Shown piece after piece: positions 7,078-11,911 of a stretch of DNA of 11,911 bases. A program made the translations under genes and the position numbers. Location of the stretch: contig JAIEDJ010000306.1 in the NCBI GenBank assembly GCA_029068025.1, forward strand, positions 1-11,911, written 5' to 3'. Positions within the stretch are counted from its first letter, which is position 1. The number at the start of each line of letters is the position of its first letter. The notes below the pieces were generated by a model. The model had not been told where the DNA came from. It ran no database searches and saw only the letters and a program-made list of their open reading frames with translations. Origin of the DNA: Oscillospiraceae bacterium. Lineage in GTDB: Bacteria > Bacillota > Clostridia > Oscillospirales > Ruminococcaceae.

Positions 7078-10000
7078 ATGAGCTTTAGTGTTTTCGAGTC
7101 CATGAAAATCGGACTTGCTTCTCCCGATCAGATAAGAGCATGGTCTCACGGCGAGGTGCAGCGTGCGGAAACCATCAACTACCGCAGCCAGAAGCCCGAG
7201 AAGTTCGGTCTTTTCTGTGAGCGTATCTTCGGGCCGCAGAAGGACTGGGAGTGCAACTGCGGCAAATATAAAAGGATCCGTTTTAAGGGCAAGATCTGCG
7301 AGAAGTGCGGCGTTGAGGTAACGCGCAGCAAGGTTCGCCGAGAGCGCATGGGTCATATCGAGCTTGCGGCTCCCGTATCGCACATCTGGTATTATAAGGG
7401 CACGCCTTCGCGTATCGGTCAGGTTCTTGACCTGACTCCCAAAAAGCTCGAAGAAGTGCTTTACTTCACTAAATATATCGTTATCGATCCCGGCGAAAAG
7501 ACGGGATTGGTGAAAAAGCAGCTGCTCACCGAGGAGGAATACAGCCAATACGCTTCCAAATACGCGGGAATAGACGCTTTCCGCGCGGGTATGGGCGCGG
7601 AGGCTATCAAGGAGCTGCTGACAGAGATAGATCTCGACGCGCTCGCCGACGAGCTTAAGGCGGAGCTGGAGGTCACGACCGCGGGACAAAAGCAGGTAAA
7701 GCTGCTTCGCCGTCTGGACGTTATTGAGGCGTTCCGCGCAAGCGGAAACCGCCCCGAGTGGATGATACTTGATGTTATCCCGGTAATTCCGCCGGATATA
7801 CGCCCGATGGTCCAGCTCGACGGCGGACGCTACGCGACCTCCGATCTTAACGAGCTTTACCGCAAGGTGGTTATGAGAAACAACCGTCTGAGAGACCTTC
7901 TCGGCAAGAAAGCGCCCGATCTTATCGTGCGCAACGAGAAGCGTATGCTCCAGGAGGCTGTTGACGCGCTGATCGACAACGGCAGACACGGCAGAGCCTA
8001 TACCGGTTCCAACAACCGCCCGCTCAAGTCGCTGTCCGATATGCTTAAGGGCAAGCAGGGACGCTTCCGTCAGAACTTGCTCGGTAAGCGTGTTGACTAC
8101 TCGGGGCGTTCCGTTATCGTAGTAGGTCCCGAGCTGCGCATGGATCAGTGCGGTCTGCCCAAGGAAATGGCGCTGGAGCTGTTCAAGCCGTTCGTGCTGA
8201 ACGATCTTGTAAAGAACGGCGTTTCTCCCAACATAAAGCAGGCAAAGAAGCTGGTTGAACGCGCGGACGATAAGGTGTGGGATTCTCTTGAAAACGTTAT
8301 CAAGGATCACCCCGTACTGCTGAACCGTGCGCCGACGCTGCACAGACTCGGTATCCAGGCGTTCTCGCCTGTGTTGGTCGAGGGTCGTGCCATAAAGCTC
8401 CACCCGCTGTGCTGTACCGCGTTCAACGCGGACTTCGACGGCGACCAGATGGCAGTCCACCTCCCGCTATCCGTTGAGGCGCAGGACGAGGCGAAAACGC
8501 TCATGCTGGCGGCAAAGAATCTGCTCAAGCCCTCCGACGGAAAGCCTGTTACCGTACCTACACAGGATATGGTTCTGGGTTCGTACTATCTCACCATCGA
8601 CAAGGCGGGAGAGAAGGGCGAGGGCAAGGTGTTCCGTGACGCAAACGAAGCAATCATGGCTTATCAGGACGGTATAATTTCGATCCACGCGGCTATCAAG
8701 GTGCGCGTGACAAAGGATCTCGGCGATACCGTCATCACGCGCATAGTTCCCACCACGGCGGGACGTATCATTTTCAACGAGCATATCCCGCAGGATCTGG
8801 GATACGTTGACAGAACCGATCCCGATCATCAGTTGGATTATGAGATCGGCTTCAAGGTAAGAAAGAAGGAGCTTGGTCAGATCATTGACCGCTGTCTGAA
8901 AATTCATGGCACGGCGACGACGGCACAGGTTCTCGACAAAATAAAGGCGATGGGGTACAAGTACTCCACGCGCTCGGGTATCACCGTCGCGGTCTGCGAC
9001 GCGGAGATCCCGCCGCAGAAGGCGGAGATCATGGCAAGCGCGGATACCGCTATTGCGAAGATCAACAAGCAGTTCCAGCGCGGATTTATCTCCAACAGTG
9101 AGCGCAAGGAGAAGTTTATCCAGATCTGGAACAACGCGACCGATGAGGTATCCAACGCGCTTACCGCGAACCTCGATCAGTACAACAACATCTTTATGAT
9201 GGCAGACTCCGGAGCGCGTGGTTCTACGGCTCAGATCCGTCAGCTGGCGGGTATGCGCGGACTTATCGCGAACACCTCGGGTGCCACCATTGAGATGCCT
9301 ATCAAGGCAAACTACCGTGAAGGTCTGAACGTTCTGGAGTACTTCATTTCCTCCCGCGGCGCGCGTAAGGGACTTGCCGATACGGCGCTCCGTACCGCGG
9401 ACTCCGGTTATCTGACCAGACGTCTGGTCGACGTAGCGCAGGAGGTCATCATTCGCGGCGACGACTGCGGAACGACAAACGGCATTGAAGTATACGAGAT
9501 CCGCGAGGGCGACGAGCTGGTTGAAAAGCTGGCGGAGCGTCTTGTGGGACGTTTCCTTACGGACGATTTCACCGCTCCCGGCGGCGCGTTCACGATCAGC
9601 AAGGATAAGCTGCTGACCGACGCGGACGCGGATAAGATCGTTAAGTCGGGCGTTGAGAGAGTGAAGGTTCGCTCCGTTCTGACATGCGAGCTTGGAAACG
9701 GCGTTTGCGCGAAGTGCTACGGTATGTCGCTTGCAAACGGACAGATCATAAACCGCGGAGAGGCGGTCGGAACGATCGCGGCGCAGTCTATCGGCGAACC
9801 CGGTACGCAGCTTACGATGAGAAACTTCCACACGGGCGGTATCGCCAACGCGGAGGATATCACGCAGGGTCTGCCGCGTGTTGAGGAGCTGTTCGAGAGC
9901 CGTCACCCGAAGAATGCGGCTATCATCACAAGAATTTCGGGAACCGTAAGGTTCGAGGAGATCAAGAAGACCCGTCACGCGGTCATCACCGCGGAGGACG

Positions 10001-10650
10001 GCACCGAGGAGGCGTATGCCGTTCCGTTCGGATATCGTCCGAAGGTTCAGGACGGCGACGTTGTTGAGGCGGGCGATCCGCTGACAGAGGGTTCTATCAA
10101 CCCGCCCGACGTTCTTGCTGTCAAGGGCGAGAAGGAAGTCCAGAACTACATCATCAGCGAGGTTCAGAAGGTTTACCGCCTGCAGGGTGTTGATATCAAC
10201 GATAAGCATATCGAGGTCATTGTGCGTCAGATGATGCGCAAGGTGAGAGTACTCGATCCGGGCAGCAGCACGCTGCTTGGCGGAGCGGTCATCGGAAAGC
10301 CGGAGTTCATGGAGGCGGAGAAGGAGATCAAGGCGCGCATCGCGGAGGGCGAGGATCTTCAGCTTCCTGTATGCGAGCCCGTTCTGCTCGGTATCACCAA
10401 GGCGTCGCTCGCGACCGACAGCTTTATGTCGGCGGCATCGTTCCAGGAGACCACGAGAGTGCTTACAGAAGCGGCTATTCGCGGAAAGACCGACCCGCTG
10501 TCCGGTTTGAAGGAGAATATCATCATAGGCAAGCTGATCCCCGCGGGTACCGGACTGAGAGCGCAGGAAGCGGCTGCCGCAGCCGCAGAGGAGCCTGCCG
10601 CGGAGCAGGAAGCACAAGCGGAAGAGCATACAGAGTCCGAGGCCGGTTAA
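7078..10650 (+). CDS. rpoC: DNA-directed RNA polymerase subunit beta'
   Basis: Largest RNA polymerase subunit, 1190 residues, carrying the active site. The ATG at 7078 follows AGAGGT (7065-7070) at normal spacing and gives the typical N-terminus. The first zinc site is visible as Cys59, Cys61, Cys74 and Cys77. The catalytic magnesium loop NADFDGD has Asp452, Asp454 and Asp456. The bridge-helix region GARKGLADTALRTA starts near residue 761. The trigger loop GTQLTMRNFHTGG holds Met914 and His918, matching E. coli Met932 and His936. The second zinc site is Cys797, Cys870, Cys877 and Cys880. The length suits Bacillota and there is no large trigger-loop insertion. The last 30 or so residues are an Ala/Glu-rich tail, probably disordered. 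It is expressed with rpoB across the hairpin-filled spacer. No convincing intrinsic terminator follows; the weak A/T inverted repeats at 10660-10695 are not enough to call one. Confidence 0.99.
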   Translation: MSFSVFESMKIGLASPDQIRAWSHGEVQRAETINYRSQKPEKFGLFCERIFGPQKDWECNCGKYKRIRFKGKICEKCGVEVTRSKVRRERMGHIELAAPVSHIWYYKGTPSRIGQVLDLTPKKLEEVLYFTKYIVIDPGEKTGLVKKQLLTEEEYSQYASKYAGIDAFRAGMGAEAIKELLTEIDLDALADELKAELEVTTAGQKQVKLLRRLDVIEAFRASGNRPEWMILDVIPVIPPDIRPMVQLDGGRYATSDLNELYRKVVMRNNRLRDLLGKKAPDLIVRNEKRMLQEAVDALIDNGRHGRAYTGSNNRPLKSLSDMLKGKQGRFRQNLLGKRVDYSGRSVIVVGPELRMDQCGLPKEMALELFKPFVLNDLVKNGVSPNIKQAKKLVERADDKVWDSLENVIKDHPVLLNRAPTLHRLGIQAFSPVLVEGRAIKLHPLCCTAFNADFDGDQMAVHLPLSVEAQDEAKTLMLAAKNLLKPSDGKPVTVPTQDMVLGSYYLTIDKAGEKGEGKVFRDANEAIMAYQDGIISIHAAIKVRVTKDLGDTVITRIVPTTAGRIIFNEHIPQDLGYVDRTDPDHQLDYEIGFKVRKKELGQIIDRCLKIHGTATTAQVLDKIKAMGYKYSTRSGITVAVCDAEIPPQKAEIMASADTAIAKINKQFQRGFISNSERKEKFIQIWNNATDEVSNALTANLDQYNNIFMMADSGARGSTAQIRQLAGMRGLIANTSGATIEMPIKANYREGLNVLEYFISSRGARKGLADTALRTADSGYLTRRLVDVAQEVIIRGDDCGTTNGIEVYEIREGDELVEKLAERLVGRFLTDDFTAPGGAFTISKDKLLTDADADKIVKSGVERVKVRSVLTCELGNGVCAKCYGMSLANGQIINRGEAVGTIAAQSIGEPGTQLTMRNFHTGGIANAEDITQGLPRVEELFESRHPKNAAIITRISGTVRFEEIKKTRHAVITAEDGTEEAYAVPFGYRPKVQDGDVVEAGDPLTEGSINPPDVLAVKGEKEVQNYIISEVQKVYRLQGVDINDKHIEVIVRQMMRKVRVLDPGSSTLLGGAVIGKPEFMEAEKEIKARIAEGEDLQLPVCEPVLLGITKASLATDSFMSAASFQETTRVLTEAAIRGKTDPLSGLKENIIIGKLIPAGTGLRAQEAAAAAAEEPAAEQEAQAEEHTESEAG

Positions 10651-10743
10651 TACTGATTTTTCCTCGAAAATGTATAAAATGCACAAAAAATTGTGTTAAA
10701 ATTTGATTTATTCGGCGTTTGTCACGAGGTTTCAGAAAACCGC

Positions 10744-10772
10744 TTGACAAGCGCCGCTCTTTATTGTATAAT
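10744..10772 (+). promoter_or_regulatory. Sigma-A promoter for rpsL (str operon)
   Basis: TTGACA (10744-10749) and TATAAT (10767-10772) are perfect consensus with a 17-base spacer, like the rpoB promoter. Transcription should start near 10779, leaving a leader of about 419 bases before rpsL. It lies 93 bases after the rpoC stop. It suggests that the ribosomal genes are transcribed at least partly independently of rpoBC. I see no other signal in 10651-10743. Confidence 0.92.
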
Positions 10773-10827
10773 ATAAGTTGTGTTTTAGTATGTTTTCCAG
10801 CTTGTGGGAAATAATAATATCGGCTGT

Positions 10828-11030
10828 AAATTTCAAAAAGCGATTCCGCAAGTGGGTTTCGCACAGCGAAACACGCTTGCGGAATCGGCTAGTGCAGTGC
10901 GAAAGCAACGCCGTTAATGAGCGTTTCAAGAAATGCAACCTTAATACGGCGTTGCTTTAGGCACTGCACGGTTTTGAAATTTTTTGATAAACTGCCCCTT
11001 GTCAGCATTATAAAACCAGCCGAGATCAAC
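10828..11030. repeat. Dispersed structured repeat, copy B, in the rpsL leader
   Basis: It is built as copy A at 2492-2645. The 5' block AAATTTCAAAAAGC (10828-10841) is identical and pairs with TTTTGAAATTT (10972-10982). The junction GGCTA (10887-10891) is identical and the tail to 11030 matches at 54 of 59 positions. Stem 1 has an unrelated sequence but still pairs: GATTCCGCAAG (10842-10852) with CTTGCGGAATC (10876-10886), capped by GTTTCGC-ACA-GCGAAAC (10856-10872). Stem 2 is GTGCAGTGC/GCACTGCAC (10892-10900 with 10961-10969). In place of copy A's three-base loop it holds a 60-base insert that is itself a hairpin: 13 pairs joining 10902-10914 to 10946-10958. The stem is followed by a T-rich stretch, so it could influence elongation into rpsL. 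Small open frames here have no ribosome binding site. Confidence 0.88.
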
Positions 11031-11112
11031 ATTCAAGATATCAATTCACAAGTTGGTGAAACTGCGCAAGAGGTTTTGTTGAGCGATAAAGCAACAAAGA
11101 ATGATCCAAAAA

Positions 11113-11167
11113 GCGGACGAGGACGAAAGAGTTTTCACAGAAAATTCTTTCGTGCTCGCTGATCCGC
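11113..11167 (+). promoter_or_regulatory. Long hairpin just upstream of the rpsL ribosome binding site
   Basis: Bases 11123-11136 pair with 11140-11153 (14 pairs, one G-T) around an ACA loop. After a G-G mismatch the stem continues with CGAG/CTCG (11118-11121 with 11055-equivalent arm at 11155-11158) and, past a small bulge, with GCGGA/TCCGC (11113-11117 with 11163-11167). It ends 16 bases before the AGGAGGTG ribosome binding site of rpsL. No T-run follows, so a role in translation, RNA stability or DNA mobility fits better than termination. A smaller hairpin, TTTGTTG/CAACAAA (11075-11081 with 11092-11098), precedes it. The role is unknown. Confidence 0.7.
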
Positions 11168-11197
11168 GAGTGATTTATAATTCAGGAGGTGAAAATA

Positions 11198-11623
11198 ATG
11201 CCTACGTTTAACCAGCTTGTCCGCAAGGGACGCGAGGTTTCTGTAAAGAAATCCAAGTCGCCGGCTCTGCAGAAGGGTATGAATACTCTCCGCAAGCAGC
11301 AGATCGACCAGCACTCCCCCCAGAAGAGAGGCGTGTGCACAGCTGTTAGAACTCAGACTCCGAAAAAGCCTAACTCCGCGATGAGAAAGGTTGCCAGAGT
11401 TAAGATTTCCAACGGCTATGAGGTTACGGCTTACATTCCCGGAATCGGACACAAACTGCAGGAGCACTCCGTCGTTCTTATCAGAGGCGGACGTGTTAAG
11501 GATCTCCCCGGTGTGCGTTACCACATCGTGAGAGGTACTCTCGATGCTCAGGGCGTCGACAAGAGAATGCAGGGACGCTCCAAGTACGGTGCGAAGCGTC
11601 CGAAGGCAGGGAAGAAGGCGTAA
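11198..11623 (+). CDS. rpsL: 30S ribosomal protein S12
   Basis: S12 of the decoding centre, 141 residues. I chose the ATG at 11198, which gives MPTFNQLVRKGR; AGGAGGTG (11184-11191) lies 6 bases before it. The in-frame GTG at 11189 is part of that site. Conserved blocks are PQKRGVCT (41-48), TPKKPNSA (54-61) and GGRVKDLPGVRYH (97-109). Lys56 and Lys101 correspond to E. coli Lys42 and Lys87, so the protein has the usual streptomycin-sensitive residues; Asp102 matches the methylthiolated Asp88 of E. coli. About 13 extra residues between SKSPAL and SPQKRG are normal for Bacillota. It is the first gene of the str operon, with rpsG next after a 133-base gap. Confidence 0.99.
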   Translation: MPTFNQLVRKGREVSVKKSKSPALQKGMNTLRKQQIDQHSPQKRGVCTAVRTQTPKKPNSAMRKVARVKISNGYEVTAYIPGIGHKLQEHSVVLIRGGRVKDLPGVRYHIVRGTLDAQGVDKRMQGRSKYGAKRPKAGKKA

Positions 11624-11705
11624 TCGTTTCCCCTATAAGCTGGCAGATGGCATTATTTGAAATAAAGGCTCGTTCTTTATTATCGGCTTCTGCACAGCGG
11701 GAGAC

Positions 11706-11740
11706 TTGAGCTTTCGAGTACCTGAGATCTCAATTTTTTT
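11706..11740 (+). promoter_or_regulatory. Possible weak attenuator hairpin before rpsG
   Basis: TTGAG (11706-11710) can pair with CTCAA (11729-11733), and a run of seven T (11734-11740) follows immediately, right before the rpsG ribosome binding site. The stem is only five pairs around a long loop, which may fold on itself through the palindrome GAGATCTC (11724-11731). It could be a partial terminator or chance. The rest of the 133-base gap between rpsL and rpsG shows nothing clear. Confidence 0.3.
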
Positions 11741-11756
11741 GAAGGAGGGAAGTAAA

Positions 11757-11911
11757 GTGCCAAGAAGAGGTAATGTTCCCAAGCGTGAGGTGCTGCCGGA
11801 TCCGCTTTACGGTTCGGAGTTGGTAACAAGACTTATCAACAACATCATGCTTGACGGAAAGAAGGGCGTAGCCCAGAAGATCGTTTACGGCGCGTTCGAG
11901 ATCGTTGCCGA
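11757..11911 (+). CDS. rpsG: 30S ribosomal protein S7, N-terminal part (runs off the window)
   Basis: The first 51 complete codons of S7, the primary 16S rRNA-binding protein that nucleates the 30S head; the frame is still open at the window end. A GTG start at 11757 follows AAGGAGG (11742-11748) by 8 bases and gives MPRRGNVPKREVLPDPLYGS, matching the universal S7 N-terminus (PRRG, then KR.VLPDP.Y.S.LVTR.IN..M.DGK). Its place after rpsL is the standard str operon order, where fusA and tuf usually follow. Confidence 0.97.
   Translation, partial: MPRRGNVPKREVLPDPLYGSELVTRLINNIMLDGKKGVAQKIVYGAFEIVA

Noticed and set aside
8467..10686. Minus-strand open frame of 739 codons over rpoC, and another of 480 codons at 7018-8460
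   Set aside because: Both mirror rpoC codons, have low-complexity Arg/Leu-rich translations and lack start signals; they are shadows.
10651..10743. Intrinsic terminator after rpoC
   Set aside because: Only weak A/T-rich inverted repeats are present (for example CACAA/TTGTG at 10682-10695), without a GC stem followed by a T-run.
10778..11162. Small + strand frames in the rpsL leader (10778-10960 and 10917-11162) as leader peptides
   Set aside because: Neither has a ribosome binding site; both run through hairpin arms and show no feature of a regulatory leader peptide such as a run of one amino acid.

Overview
The window reads as a chromosomal segment of a Bacillota bacterium of class Clostridia, most likely in or near the Oscillospirales/Ruminococcaceae. 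This rests on the RpoB, RpoC, S12 and S7 sequences, on S12 carrying the insertion typical of Bacillota, on strong AGGAGG-type ribosome binding sites, on BspA-like leucine-rich lipoproteins, and on an RpoC of 1190 residues without proteobacterial insertions. The lineage call is by family resemblance only; no search was run.

Layout, all genes on the + strand: a TA microsatellite (4-26); two tandem paralogous BspA/LRR_5-type lipoprotein genes (78-1307, 1375-2379); a 678-base gap with palindromic repeats, an intrinsic terminator (2673-2700), a perfect-consensus promoter (2786-2814) and a structured leader; rpoB (3058-6897); a 180-base gap filled by two tandem hairpin units; rpoC (7078-10650); a 547-base gap with a second perfect-consensus promoter (10744-10772) and a leader of about 419 bases; rpsL (11198-11623); and the 5' end of rpsG (from 11757, running off the window). 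The order rpoB-rpoC-rpsL-rpsG is the usual Bacillota order leading into the str operon. The two lipoprotein genes occupy the place where rplJ-rplL commonly stand.

The coding content is ordinary: transcription core plus ribosomal proteins, beside two accessory surface lipoproteins. The unusual part is between the genes. Every gap next to rpoB, rpoC and rpsL holds imperfect-palindrome units of one architecture: an outer stem enclosing one or more inner hairpins. At two places, 2492-2645 and 10828-11030, the same element recurs with nearly identical ends and junction, while one internal stem has a wholly different sequence that still pairs. Two other unit types occur as tandem pairs in the rpoB leader (2880-3034) and between rpoB and rpoC (6892-7058); the latter overlaps the rpoB stop codon. 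Most of the clear hairpins end in a triloop of form RNA (GCA, ACA, AAA or GAA; R = purine) closed by a C-G pair, a class known to give very stable hairpins, in DNA especially. I infer a family of modular structured repeats, either mobile at the DNA level or working in the transcripts, lodged in the untranslated regions of essential genes. I do not recognise it as a named element.
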